Positions 49,849-59,916 of a stretch of 64,000 nt of DNA are shown here, one piece after another. Each line of letters starts with the position of its first letter. Within the stretch, counting starts at the first letter, position 1. The stretch spans positions 1 to 64,000 of the forward strand of contig JAQCCM010000007.1 in NCBI GenBank assembly GCA_027621175.1, read 5' to 3'. The DNA is from Bacteroidota bacterium. Its GTDB lineage: Bacteria > Bacteroidota > Bacteroidia > Flavobacteriales > Flavobacteriaceae. Under the pieces are notes generated by a model. That model did not search any database, was not told where the DNA came from, and saw only the letters and a list, made by a program, of their open reading frames with translations. The translations under genes were made by a program, and so were the position numbers.

Positions 49849-51804
49849 GTGATTCATAAATCTACCATTGATGCTGTTTTTGAAACCGCCCGACTTGAGG
49901 AGGTTATTGGCGATTTTGTACAACTTAAAAAATCAGGTTCTAACTTTAAGGGGTTAAGTCCTTTTACGGATGAGAGATCTCCAAGTTTTATGGTGTCGCC
50001 TGTAAAGCAAATCTGGAAAGATTTCTCGAGTGGAAAAGGCGGTAATGTCATTGCTTTTTTGATGGAGCATGAGCACTTTTCATATCCAGAAGCGATTCGT
50101 TACTTGGCGAAAAAATACAATATTGAAATTGAGGAAACCGAGCAAAATGACGAACAAAAAGCTGCTGCCAGTGCTCGTGAAAGTATGTATTTGGTTAGCT
50201 CCTTTGCGTTAAGCTTTTTTCAAGATTCGCTTTGGGAAACAACACAGGGTAAGGCTATTGGGCTTAGTTATTTTAAGGAACGTGGTTTTACAGACGAAAC
50301 CATTCGTGACTTTCAATTGGGCTATTCACCCAACGAATGGAGTGCCTTCACAGATGCCGCAGTTAAAGCAGGGTATCAGCTAGATTTTTTAGAGAAAACA
50401 GGACTTACTATTGTCAAAGAGGACAAAAAATTTGATCGTTTCAAAGGGCGTGTCATGTTTCCAATCCATAGTATGTCGGGGCGTGTGTTGGGTTTTGGAG
50501 GACGTATTCTTACGCAAGATAAAAAGGCGGCCAAGTACATGAACTCACCAGAAAGTGAGATTTATAATAAAAGTAAGGTGCTTTATGGACTTTATCAGGG
50601 TAAACAAAGCATTTCCAAAGAAGATAATTGCTTTTTGGTAGAAGGTTATACGGATGTTATTCAGATGCACCAACGTGGTGTTAAAAACGTGGTGTCCTCT
50701 TCAGGAACTGCATTGACTCCTGAGCAAATTCGTCTTATACGACGCTTAACGCCAAATATTACTGTGCTTTTTGATGGTGATGCAGCGGGCTTGCGTGCTG
50801 CGCTCCGTGGTATTGACTTGATACTTGAAGCGGGAATGAATGTCCGCGTGTGCTCATTTCCTGAGGGCGAAGACCCAGACAGTTTTGCGCGCACGCATTC
50901 TAAAGAAGAACTGGAAGTTTTTTTATCGGAAAACGCCAAAGATTTTATTCAGTTTAAAGCGGCACTTCTTGTAAATGAAGCTGCTCAAGATCCCATAAAA
51001 AAAGCGGAAACGATTCGGGAAATGGTGCAAAGTATTGCCAAAATTCCGGATAGAATTCAGCAAGAGGTATATGTACGGTCATGTGCGTCATTAATGGATG
51101 TTAGCGAAGAAGCACTCTTTGCCACATTAGCACAAGTGTCACAGAAAAATGCATCCAGGCCCACACAACAAAAAGCGGTTCAGCCCATGACAGTAGTGAC
51201 CGCTGAGCAACGAGCTCCACTGGTTAGTACACGTTTTGAGCTGGAAAAAAATATCATAAAAATATTATTGCTATACGGGCATGAAGAAGTGGAATTTGAG
51301 GAGCCCATTTTGCAAACAAATGAAAAATCTGGGGACTTAAAAATGGTTAGCTCCAAAGTGAAGTCTCGTGTTTTTGAAAAGATTTATTTGGATTTGCAGC
51401 AAGACGAAATCGATTTTACCACGGGCATATTTAAATCACTTTACCCTAAAATATTAAACGCACTTAGCGAAAAAGGTGAGATGCAAATGGACTCTTTTGT
51501 CTCTACGCTTTCGCCCGAGTTGGCCACGGAAGTTTCAGACTTGCTATTGCAAGATGAGCAATATACCCTCCACGACTGGGAACGTAAGAATATTTTTGTC
51601 TCCGATAAATCAAAGTCGTTGCCCAAGTGGGTGCATGAAATCATTTTGCGGTTTAGGTGTCAATTGATTGACGAAAAGGTGTCAACACTTCAAGGACAAA
51701 CAGAGGATAACCATGAAGCACACCATAAAGAGTTATTAGAAGAAATTGTGCAATACCACCAGCTAAAAACACTGCTTAGCGGAAGATTAAACAGGGTAGT
51801 TTAA
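49849..51804 (+). CDS. dnaG: DNA primase
   Basis: NFKGLSPFTDERSPSFMVSP; LVEGYTDVIQMHQRG; ITVLFDGDAAGLRAALRGID. Confidence 0.96.
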   Translation: MIHKSTIDAVFETARLEEVIGDFVQLKKSGSNFKGLSPFTDERSPSFMVSPVKQIWKDFSSGKGGNVIAFLMEHEHFSYPEAIRYLAKKYNIEIEETEQNDEQKAAASARESMYLVSSFALSFFQDSLWETTQGKAIGLSYFKERGFTDETIRDFQLGYSPNEWSAFTDAAVKAGYQLDFLEKTGLTIVKEDKKFDRFKGRVMFPIHSMSGRVLGFGGRILTQDKKAAKYMNSPESEIYNKSKVLYGLYQGKQSISKEDNCFLVEGYTDVIQMHQRGVKNVVSSSGTALTPEQIRLIRRLTPNITVLFDGDAAGLRAALRGIDLILEAGMNVRVCSFPEGEDPDSFARTHSKEELEVFLSENAKDFIQFKAALLVNEAAQDPIKKAETIREMVQSIAKIPDRIQQEVYVRSCASLMDVSEEALFATLAQVSQKNASRPTQQKAVQPMTVVTAEQRAPLVSTRFELEKNIIKILLLYGHEEVEFEEPILQTNEKSGDLKMVSSKVKSRVFEKIYLDLQQDEIDFTTGIFKSLYPKILNALSEKGEMQMDSFVSTLSPELATEVSDLLLQDEQYTLHDWERKNIFVSDKSKSLPKWVHEIILRFRCQLIDEKVSTLQGQTEDNHEAHHKELLEEIVQYHQLKTLLSGRLNRVV

Positions 51805-52454
51805 TAAAGATCTAAATCTACGTTTTGTGTTTTTCGTGCCAAATCAATGATGTTTTTAGCATTAAGTTTTTTCATGATCCTAGCACGATATGTACTTACA
51901 GTTTTGTCACTTATACTTAGCGCTAACGCAATTTCTATGTTCTTCCGACCATTGATAAGTAATCTAAGTACTTGAATTTCACGTCGTGATAATATTTCAA
52001 TCGGTGATAGTGTGTTGGCGCCTGTTTGATTAAAGGCAATAAGTTCTGCCAATTCGTTCGTAATATAAACACCTCCAGAGCTTATTTTGAGAATAGCTTC
52101 TCTAAGCCTGCTCAATGGATTCGTTTTACATAAATATCCCGAGGCGCCTGCTTTTAGTGAATTAATAGCATAAATCTCTTCCTTTAAGTTGCTGAAAATC
52201 ATAAAGCGCACTTCAGGGTGTATGTCTATTAGCTCTTTAATGAGGTGAATACCATCAAAACCAGGCAGTTCTAACTCCAATACAACGATGCTGACTTTTT
52301 TGGTTTTTAAGTAGTCATACAGGTCTAAATAATGAAGTCCTTTTCCTACAATATTTATTTCTGAGGAATTTCGAAAAACCGCCTTAATTCCTTTATAAAT
52401 TATTGGGTGTGGATCAGCTATAAAAACGGGAATCATGACTTTAATTGTTGCCAA
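51801..52454 (-). CDS. NarL/LuxR-type response regulator
   Basis: Receiver IPVFIADPHPIIYKGIKAVFR; HTH LSRREIQVLRLLINGRKNIEIALALSISDKTVSTYRARIMKKL. Confidence 0.93.
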   Translation of the reverse strand: MATIKVMIPVFIADPHPIIYKGIKAVFRNSSEINIVGKGLHYLDLYDYLKTKKVSIVVLELELPGFDGIHLIKELIDIHPEVRFMIFSNLKEEIYAINSLKAGASGYLCKTNPLSRLREAILKISSGGVYITNELAELIAFNQTGANTLSPIEILSRREIQVLRLLINGRKNIEIALALSISDKTVSTYRARIMKKLNAKNIIDLARKTQNVDLDLY

Positions 52455-52510
52455 CTAAAATAAAGAAAATATGCTTATAATGGGATAGAATATCCGAGAA
52501 ATCCGAAAAT

Positions 52511-53305
52511 TTAATCTTGCAATAAAGGCTTAGGAATTTCGCAAACAGGAATGGGATTCATCTTGTGTTTATTCGCGTTATGGTGGCGTAAAAACACGCT
52601 AAGGATCTGTGCGTCTTTTCCTACAAAATCATCCACAGATTTACCCTCAGAATGTTGTTGCATGGCCCATTCAAGTTCTTCATAAGTAGCACCCAGTTGA
52701 TCTTCGTCGTTTCGATCATCATCCCACAAGCCATCTGTTGGAGGCGCTTGCAAAATATCCGAATGCACGCCTATGGTTGTGGCTAGAGAGCGTACCTGAG
52801 TTTTCATCAAATCAGCAATTGGACTTAAATCAACACCGCCATCGCCGTATTTGGTATAAAAGCCTACACCAAAATCTTCCACTTTATTTCCTGTGCCAGC
52901 TACCAAATACCGATGGCGAGCAGCAAAATAATAAAGCGTTACCATGCGTAATCGCGAACGACTATTAGCCAATGAAAGCATTGCTTCCTCACTTGTGTCT
53001 TCTTGACTAGTTACTGCTGAAAAAGAAGAAAAAACATCATTTAAGTCAATCGACTTTCCTGAAACGTTTGGGTAATTTTCCTGAAGCCAATCGATATGAT
53101 TTTGTGCTCTATCGATTTGATTTTTTTGTTGCTTTATGGGCATTTCAAGGCATAGCGTTGGGTAGCCAGTTTTGGCGCATAGTGTAGAGGTCAGTGCGGA
53201 ATCTATACCTCCAGAAACACCAATGACAAAACCTTTCATACCACTTTCTTTGGCGTATGATTTTAACCAATGCACAATGTGTTCGATTACTTCGTTGTTT
53301 TTCAT
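52511..53305 (-). CDS. nadE: NAD+ synthase
   Basis: GFVIGVSGGIDSALTSTLCAKTG; VAGTGNKVEDFGVGFYTKYGDGGVDLSPIADL. Confidence 0.95.
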   Translation of the reverse strand: MKNNEVIEHIVHWLKSYAKESGMKGFVIGVSGGIDSALTSTLCAKTGYPTLCLEMPIKQQKNQIDRAQNHIDWLQENYPNVSGKSIDLNDVFSSFSAVTSQEDTSEEAMLSLANSRSRLRMVTLYYFAARHRYLVAGTGNKVEDFGVGFYTKYGDGGVDLSPIADLMKTQVRSLATTIGVHSDILQAPPTDGLWDDDRNDEDQLGATYEELEWAMQQHSEGKSVDDFVGKDAQILSVFLRHHNANKHKMNPIPVCEIPKPLLQD

Positions 53306-53329
53306 AGCATTTGTATCTTTAGTGCCTGA

Positions 53330-54316
53330 ATGGGAACTTACAGACATTGTAAAATTACTGGATTTTTTTGGCATCTAAAAGCTGTGCTTTTTGGCTTGAG
53401 TTTAATTGTTAGTGGCTGTAGCTCTTCAACACATCCAAAACCACAGGATTTGCCAGAGTTTCCCTTTGAACTCATCCGTTTTGAACACGTGTTCTTTGGA
53501 GATTTGAATACCCCTTTAGATCAACTTAAATCGCAATACCCTTATTTTTTTCCTGAGCAAACGCCTGATTTCGTTTGGGAGGAGAAACGAACGAATTCGC
53601 TACAACAAGCACTCTTCAAGGCAACTCAAACGCTATTCAAAGACGACTTAAAGCAGCGTACTTCGAATGTTCTTCGCTATGCAAATCATTATTTCCCCAA
53701 CGATAAACTGCCAAGAAAAGTAATTACTTTGCTTACAGATGTAGATTATTCCCTTCGAGCTGTTGATGCGGATAGCTTATTGCTAATCTCTATCGACACC
53801 TATCTTGGTGAATCGCATCCGCTTTACGAGGGCATTCCACAATACATAAAGAACAGCCTTGTTCCGGAACATTTGGAATCCGAACTTATTGATGCGCTCT
53901 CAAATCGATACATTCAAAAAACGAATAGCAGGTCCTTTTTGAGTCGTATGGTTACGCATGGTAAACGCCTTTTGATTCATGACTATTTAGCGCCCGACTT
54001 GATGGCGCACCAACATATTCAATACACGCAAAACCAATGGGATTGGGCAATTTCACACGAGTCGGATGTATGGCGTTATTTTGTAGATAATGAATGGCTT
54101 TTTTCTACCGATGAATCCCTGAGGTTCCGATTTTTAAACCTTAGCCCATATTCAAAATTTTATTCGTATCTAGATGAAAATTCACCGGGACGAATAGGGC
54201 AGTGGATCGGCTACCGAATGGTGAAAGCCTACCAAAAACGTACTGGCGCAAGTTTACAAGAAGTTCTTGCAGCAAACGCTCAAGAAATATTAAAAAAATC
54301 TAGATACAACCCATAA
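53330..54316 (+). CDS. gldB: gliding motility lipoprotein GldB
   Basis: Lipobox-like LIVSGCSS; QYPYFFPEQTPDFVWE; adjacent to gldC. Confidence 0.88.
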   Translation: MGTYRHCKITGFFWHLKAVLFGLSLIVSGCSSSTHPKPQDLPEFPFELIRFEHVFFGDLNTPLDQLKSQYPYFFPEQTPDFVWEEKRTNSLQQALFKATQTLFKDDLKQRTSNVLRYANHYFPNDKLPRKVITLLTDVDYSLRAVDADSLLLISIDTYLGESHPLYEGIPQYIKNSLVPEHLESELIDALSNRYIQKTNSRSFLSRMVTHGKRLLIHDYLAPDLMAHQHIQYTQNQWDWAISHESDVWRYFVDNEWLFSTDESLRFRFLNLSPYSKFYSYLDENSPGRIGQWIGYRMVKAYQKRTGASLQEVLAANAQEILKKSRYNP

Positions 54317-54317
54317 T

Positions 54318-54662
54318 ATGCAACGAAAAACAGAAATCACACTTAGCGTGACATTAGACGAGAATAACACTCCTGAGCACATGCAGTGGTCTGCACCCGA
54401 CGGCGGCGTTAAGCAACAACATATGGAGGCTTTTTTTCTAAGCACTTGGGATAAAGAATCTCAAGAAAGTGCTCGTATTGATTTGTGGACAAAAGAAATG
54501 CCCGTAGATCAAATGCAAGTGTTTGTCCATCAAACGTTGGTGGGTATTCGAGAGTCTTATTTAAGAGCAACTGAAGATGCTCAAATGGCGGAAGCTATGC
54601 AGCAATTTTGCGATTTTTTTGCATCAGAGCGAAATCTTAACAACGTGAAAAAATCGAATTAA
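54318..54662 (+). CDS. gldC: gliding motility protein GldC
   Basis: TEITLSVTLDENNTPEHMQWSAPDGG; FFLSTWDKESQESARIDLWTKEMPV. Confidence 0.93.
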   Translation: MQRKTEITLSVTLDENNTPEHMQWSAPDGGVKQQHMEAFFLSTWDKESQESARIDLWTKEMPVDQMQVFVHQTLVGIRESYLRATEDAQMAEAMQQFCDFFASERNLNNVKKSN

Positions 54663-55249
54663 AGTAGTGTTTCGATATATGCTAACACGGCATCTTTCCC
54701 CAATCTAGATGTTGACGAAGTCACAAAATGGGGCGGTGCTTCTACCCAGGCTCCCTCTAAAAGTGTATTTAGATAAGCTGTTACAGTTGTTTCGATAACA
54801 CGTTCCGAAAGCTTATCAGCTTTTGTAAAAATGATAGCAAATGGAATTTGTTGTGTGCCCATCCATTCCATGAATTCTACATCTATGGGTTGCGGTTCGT
54901 GCCGAATATCAACCAGCACAAACGCATTTACAAGCTGTTTTCGCTCCAAAAAATAGTCTGTGATATATTGTTGAAACGTTTTCTTGTTTTTTTTAGAAAC
55001 ACGTGCATAGCCATAGCCTGGCAAATCAACAAGGTGCCAGTTTTCATTTATTAAAAAGTGATTGATGAGCTGTGTTTTTCCAGGTCTTCCTGATGTTTTC
55101 GCCAATTTTTTACGATCGGTCAACATGTTTATTAAAGACGATTTCCCCACATTGGAACGTCCAATAAAGGCAAACTCTGGCAGGTTTGTATTAGGGCATT
55201 GCGCCACACGTGAATTACTAACCACAAACCTTGCGTTTTTAATGCGCAT
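54659..55249 (-). CDS. engB: ribosome biogenesis GTP-binding protein YsxC/EngB
   Basis: FAFIGRSNVGKSSLINML; GRPGKTQLINHFLINENWHLVDLPGYGYA. Confidence 0.96.
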   Translation of the reverse strand: MRIKNARFVVSNSRVAQCPNTNLPEFAFIGRSNVGKSSLINMLTDRKKLAKTSGRPGKTQLINHFLINENWHLVDLPGYGYARVSKKNKKTFQQYITDYFLERKQLVNAFVLVDIRHEPQPIDVEFMEWMGTQQIPFAIIFTKADKLSERVIETTVTAYLNTLLEGAWVEAPPHFVTSSTSRLGKDAVLAYIETLL

Positions 55250-55251
55250 GG

Positions 55252-56016
55252 TTACATATTATTATCGCTGAGCCAGCGTGAGAGATATTCGTTAAACAAT
55301 GCTGGGTGTTCCATCATGGGTGCATGTCCGCATTTGTCAATCCAATAGAGTGTTGAATTGGGTAGAAGCCTGTGAAATTCGTCACCTACATTGGGAGGCG
55401 TAACGCCATCTTGTTTTCCCCAAATGATACCCGTAGGAGTACTGATGTTGGGAAGGTCTTTTGCCATGTTGTGTCGAATAGCACTTTTGGCAATTGTAAG
55501 GATTTTAATGAGTTTTTTTCTGTCATTAACGGTTTCAAAAACATCATCAACAACCTCTTTTGTGGCTACTTTTGGGTCATAAAAAACATCTTGTGTTTTC
55601 TTTAGAATGTAATCGTAATCTTCTCTTTTTGGATAAGTTTCTCCCATGGCGTTCTCATACAAGCCCGAACTTCCTGTAATGACCAGCCCCTTAACTTTTT
55701 CTGGAAATAATTTGGTGTGAAGTAAGCCAATGTGACCGCCCAAAGAATTTCCAATGAGTACAACTTCTTTTTCGCCCAAATATGTGATAAAGTCACGCAA
55801 ATAATGCGCAAATTGCTTTACGTTGGTTTTAAGCAGTGGCAAATCATAAAGAGGTAAATCTGGAATAATAACCTTATACCCCAAACTAGGGAAATGATTA
55901 GCAACGCCATCAAAGTTGCTTAACCCTCCCATTAATCCGTGTAAGATTACAAGTGGTACGCCCTCGCCTTTTTCAAAATACCTAAAGCGTCCTGACTCTA
56001 TAAGTGAATCTTGCAT
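55252..56016 (-). CDS. alpha/beta hydrolase
   Basis: PLVILHGLMGGLSNFDGV; LIGNSLGGHIGLLH; DKCGHAPMMEHP. Confidence 0.92.
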   Translation of the reverse strand: MQDSLIESGRFRYFEKGEGVPLVILHGLMGGLSNFDGVANHFPSLGYKVIIPDLPLYDLPLLKTNVKQFAHYLRDFITYLGEKEVVLIGNSLGGHIGLLHTKLFPEKVKGLVITGSSGLYENAMGETYPKREDYDYILKKTQDVFYDPKVATKEVVDDVFETVNDRKKLIKILTIAKSAIRHNMAKDLPNISTPTGIIWGKQDGVTPPNVGDEFHRLLPNSTLYWIDKCGHAPMMEHPALFNEYLSRWLSDNNM

Positions 56017-56177
56017 GTGAATAATATGAAACGCAAAGATAGACAATTCTACTCCATGCCAAATGCTTTTTTTTATTTGTGTATGGAAGAACGGATACAT
56101 CACTGCATACTGCTTCCAAGCCTTTTATAAGATCTTAATAAATTGATATTCAGTTAAATGAATCCTCTTTTGTAGTT

Positions 56178-56227
56178 GTGGTAAAACTTATCAACAATGT
56201 GGTAAAATGTGGTAAAATGTGGTAAAA
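56178..56227 (+). promoter_or_regulatory. MraZ operator-like direct repeats
   Basis: GTGGTAAAA at 56178, 56199, 56209 and 56219 (spacing 21, 10, 10), upstream of mraZ. Confidence 0.8.
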
Positions 56228-56270
56228 TTTTAGTAGTTTTGACTCATATCTAAACGTAAAAGCCGTAGGC

Positions 56271-56735
56271 GTGTCGCACTTAATTGGAACATATCAATGC
56301 AAAGCTGACCCCAAGGGGCGGGTTAAAATCCCGGCCGCTTTAGGGAAGCAATTGTCAGGTGCGCGCCATGAGGCTTTTGTGATTAAGCGTGCCGTTTTTC
56401 AACCCTGTTTGGAATTATATTCTTTAGCGGAATGGAATGCCCTTATGGAAAAAATAAACAAGCTCAACAGGTTTAAAAAGAAAAATAACGACTTTATTCG
56501 TCGCTTTACTGCTGGTGTGAAGGTAGTGGAACTTGATGCGACAGACAGACTTCAGATCCCTCGTGATTTGGCTCGAATTGCGGGCATTGAGAAAGAGGTG
56601 GTATTATCTGCGGCTGTGAATATTATTGAGATTTGGAACGCCGAATACTACGAAAAAGCAATTGACGAAGCAGCTGTGGACTTTGCTGCTTTGGCAGAAG
56701 AAGTAATGGGGGATGATGGAGATGACATATCATAA
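56271..56735 (+). CDS. mraZ: division/cell wall cluster transcriptional regulator MraZ
   Basis: GTYQCKADPKGRVKIPAALGKQL; LDATDRLQIPRDLARIAGI. Confidence 0.94.
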   Translation: MSHLIGTYQCKADPKGRVKIPAALGKQLSGARHEAFVIKRAVFQPCLELYSLAEWNALMEKINKLNRFKKKNNDFIRRFTAGVKVVELDATDRLQIPRDLARIAGIEKEVVLSAAVNIIEIWNAEYYEKAIDEAAVDFAALAEEVMGDDGDDIS

Positions 56736-57615
56736 GCCAGTGCTGCTGTCCGAGTCGGTTGCGGGATTAAATATCAAGCCTGCATCAATTTATGTGGATG
56801 CAACATTTGGCGGCGGCGGTCATTCTAAAGAAATTCTCAATCGTCTAGACAGTCAAAGTCGGCTTATTGCTTTTGATCAAGACGAAGATGCCCAACAAAA
56901 CGCCATTGACGACTCCCGCTTCACGTTAATCCCACATAATTTTAAGCACTTACATCGTTTTTTACGGTTTCATAAAGTTGCTCAAGTCGATGGTATTTTG
57001 GCAGACCTTGGTGTTTCTTCCCATCAGTTTGACACGCCAGAAAGAGGTTTTTCCATACGATTTAATGGCCCCTTGGATATGCGTATGAATCAGCAACAAA
57101 AACACACGGCCAAAGACGTGGTGAACACCTATTCTGAATCAGATTTGGCGGATGTCTTATTTGATTTTGGGGAGCTACGCAATGCACGAAAACTAGCCCG
57201 TCAAATGGTGCAAAATAGAACAAGTGAAATCAGTACAACACAAGAGTTAAACGACCTTCTTTCGGGTTTTTTACCAAAAGGCAATGAGCATAAAGTCTTG
57301 GCTAAGATTTATCAGGCATTACGCATGGAGGTGAACAAGGAAATGGATGTATTGCAAGATTTTTTATTGCAATGTAAAGCGGTTTTAGGTGTTGGGGGTA
57401 GGTTGAGTGTTATTAGTTATCACTCTTTAGAAGATCGGCTTGTGAAACGTTTTATTCAAAATGGAAATTTTGAAAGTGAGCCGATCAAAGATGCATTTGG
57501 AAACGCAGAGAAATATTTTAAAAAATGTGGAGGCTTACAAGTGCCGTCACATGATGAAATCAATCAAAACAACAGAGCGCGAAGCGCAAAATTGCGCATT
57601 GCGGAACGCATATGA
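56713..57615 (+). CDS. rsmH: 16S rRNA m4C1402 methyltransferase
   Basis: YHKPVLLSESVAGL; YVDATFGGGGHSKEIL; ISYHSLEDRLVKRFI. Confidence 0.97.
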   Translation: MMEMTYHKPVLLSESVAGLNIKPASIYVDATFGGGGHSKEILNRLDSQSRLIAFDQDEDAQQNAIDDSRFTLIPHNFKHLHRFLRFHKVAQVDGILADLGVSSHQFDTPERGFSIRFNGPLDMRMNQQQKHTAKDVVNTYSESDLADVLFDFGELRNARKLARQMVQNRTSEISTTQELNDLLSGFLPKGNEHKVLAKIYQALRMEVNKEMDVLQDFLLQCKAVLGVGGRLSVISYHSLEDRLVKRFIQNGNFESEPIKDAFGNAEKYFKKCGGLQVPSHDEINQNNRARSAKLRIAERI

Positions 57616-57929
57616 AAACAAAAATTTTAAATCTGCTTAAAGGAACGTTTTTGGTGCAGGAAGGCGCATCTAAAAACTGGCGGTTTATTTTGTTTGTTTT
57701 TTTTCTTGCTGGCCTTATGATTACTGCCTCGCACAAGGTTGACCAGAAAGTAGTACAAATAGCAAAAGCCAACAAAGAGCTGCAGGCTGTCCGTAGCGAA
57801 TTTGTTTCAGTGCGTGAGGAAGTGATGCATAAGCGTATGGAAACACAATTGGCAAAGAAACTCCAAGCCCACGGCGTTTTCCCTCCCGATAAATCGGCAA
57901 TTCAAATAATTGTTTTAGCAAATGAATAA
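57612..57929 (+). CDS. FtsL-like protein
   Basis: Single TM small protein between rsmH and ftsI. Confidence 0.75.
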   Translation: MKTKILNLLKGTFLVQEGASKNWRFILFVFFLAGLMITASHKVDQKVVQIAKANKELQAVRSEFVSVREEVMHKRMETQLAKKLQAHGVFPPDKSAIQIIVLANE

Positions 57930-59916
57930 GCAAACAAACATGATGTCTCGCGGCTATTTGGTTGTTTTTGTGCTTTTTGTACTTGGCATTTCAGTGGGAT
58001 ACCGTTTGGTGTCATTGCAGCTTACTCAAGGCGAAAAGTACCGGGAGTTAGCGGAGAAAAGGAGTATCAAAAATGTAGAAGTGCTGCCTGTTCGCGGAAA
58101 CATTTATACTGAAGATGGCAGCTTGTTGGCCACCTCAGTTTCTAAATACAGCATTCATTTTGATGCCGTTACCGTCAGCGAAAGAGTATTCCAGCAAGAG
58201 CTAGGCGCTTTAAGTGATTCCTTAGCCAAATTACTCGGTAATTCAAGTAACTATTACACAAAAATGTTGCGCAACGCTAGGTCAAAACGGAGTCGTTATC
58301 AGCTCATTGCACGTCGATTGTCCTATCCACAATTTCAGCGTATTCGGAAATTCCCCATGTTTCGTTTAGGAGGTGTTAAAGGCGGATTTATTGTAGAGCG
58401 TCAGTTTATTCGTGATTTACCTCTTGGTAAAATCGCTGAACGAACGATTGGCTATGAGCAACGAAACCCAAACGGAACCTATTTGAAAGTAGGCTTAGAG
58501 GGTGCGTATGGAATACCATTAAGAGGTCAACCTGGGCGACAATTGAGACAACGCATAGCTAGTGGCCAGTGGAAACCACTAACTAACGACTACCAACAAG
58601 AGCCTATTGATGGTTTAGATGTATGGACAACGCTCGATACTAATTTGCAAGATGTTGCGCACCATGCGTTACTTGGCGCTTTAGAGAAATATGAAGCCGA
58701 ACATGGAACTGTTGTGGTTATGGAAACCAAAACGGGCGCAGTGAAAGCTATCTCAAATTTGGGACGTACGAAAGACAATAAATATTTTGAGCGCCTGAAT
58801 TATGCCGTTGGCGAAGCACACGAGCCTGGATCTACCTTTAAGTTGTTCGCCCTTATGGCAGCACTCGAAGACAAAGTAATTGATACCACAACCATGGTGG
58901 ATACCGAAAACGGAAAATTGACTTTTTATGGCAAATACCACGTTCGTGATTCAAAACGAGGAGGTTACGGCGTTATTCCGGTAAGCCAAGTCTTTGAGCG
59001 ATCTTCAAATACGGGTATCGTAAAGTTGATTTACGAAAACTACAAAGAAAACCCATCACAATTTACAGACAGGCTTTTAGCAATGGGATTAGATAAGCCT
59101 TTGGGCTTAGCAATTTCTGGAGAGGGAACACCAAAAATACCACACCCCAAAGACGCAGATTGGGACGGATTGGATTTGCCTTGGATGGCATTTGGCTACG
59201 GCGTTTCGCTTACGCCACTTCAAACGCTTAGTTATTACAATGCTATTGCAAATAACGGCGAGTTGGTATTGCCTCGATTTGTTTCATCTGTTCGAAGTCT
59301 AGATGGTGAGGTGATACAATCGTTTCCTAAAAAAGTATTAAACCCCGCTATTTGTTCTGAAGAAACACGCTTAAAACTTCAAAAATTAATGGAGGGTGTG
59401 GTTAAGCACAAATGGGGAACAGCCCGAAATATTTATGATAAAAAGCTTTCTATTGCTGGAAAAACAGGTACATGTCAGGTAGATTACACGACGGATAATA
59501 TGCAGTATGTTTCAAGTTTTGTGGGTTATTTCCCTGTAGAAAACCCAACGTATTCTTGTATTGTTGTCGTACATAAACCCAATAAGAAAATTGGTTATTA
59601 CGGAAATGTAGTGGCTGCGCCTGTATTCAAAAAAATAGCGGAAGCGGTTATTCATGATATCCCACAGAAAAGTACAGTAGAATTAAATAAAATAGCGGCA
59701 CTCACCCATAAAAACGAGAAGCCAAATACAACAGAATTGCTTAATGGTGACCTCATGCCTGATGTTCGAGGATGGTCTGCCATGGAAGCTGTTAGTGTGC
59801 TTGAAAATCTGGGGCTTTCTGTAACACTAAAGGGAAAAGGAAAAGTATTGCGCCAATCCCAAAAGCCAGGCGTGCAGCTAAAAAAGAATCAAACCGTAAC
59901 ACTAACGCTCACATGA
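57922..59916 (+). CDS. ftsI: penicillin-binding protein with PASTA domain
   Basis: EPGSTFKLFALMAAL; SSNTGIVKL; AGKTGTCQ; C-terminal PASTA-like MPDVRGWSAMEAVSVLENLGL. Confidence 0.94.
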   Translation: MNKQTNMMSRGYLVVFVLFVLGISVGYRLVSLQLTQGEKYRELAEKRSIKNVEVLPVRGNIYTEDGSLLATSVSKYSIHFDAVTVSERVFQQELGALSDSLAKLLGNSSNYYTKMLRNARSKRSRYQLIARRLSYPQFQRIRKFPMFRLGGVKGGFIVERQFIRDLPLGKIAERTIGYEQRNPNGTYLKVGLEGAYGIPLRGQPGRQLRQRIASGQWKPLTNDYQQEPIDGLDVWTTLDTNLQDVAHHALLGALEKYEAEHGTVVVMETKTGAVKAISNLGRTKDNKYFERLNYAVGEAHEPGSTFKLFALMAALEDKVIDTTTMVDTENGKLTFYGKYHVRDSKRGGYGVIPVSQVFERSSNTGIVKLIYENYKENPSQFTDRLLAMGLDKPLGLAISGEGTPKIPHPKDADWDGLDLPWMAFGYGVSLTPLQTLSYYNAIANNGELVLPRFVSSVRSLDGEVIQSFPKKVLNPAICSEETRLKLQKLMEGVVKHKWGTARNIYDKKLSIAGKTGTCQVDYTTDNMQYVSSFVGYFPVENPTYSCIVVVHKPNKKIGYYGNVVAAPVFKKIAEAVIHDIPQKSTVELNKIAALTHKNEKPNTTELLNGDLMPDVRGWSAMEAVSVLENLGLSVTLKGKGKVLRQSQKPGVQLKKNQTVTLTLT

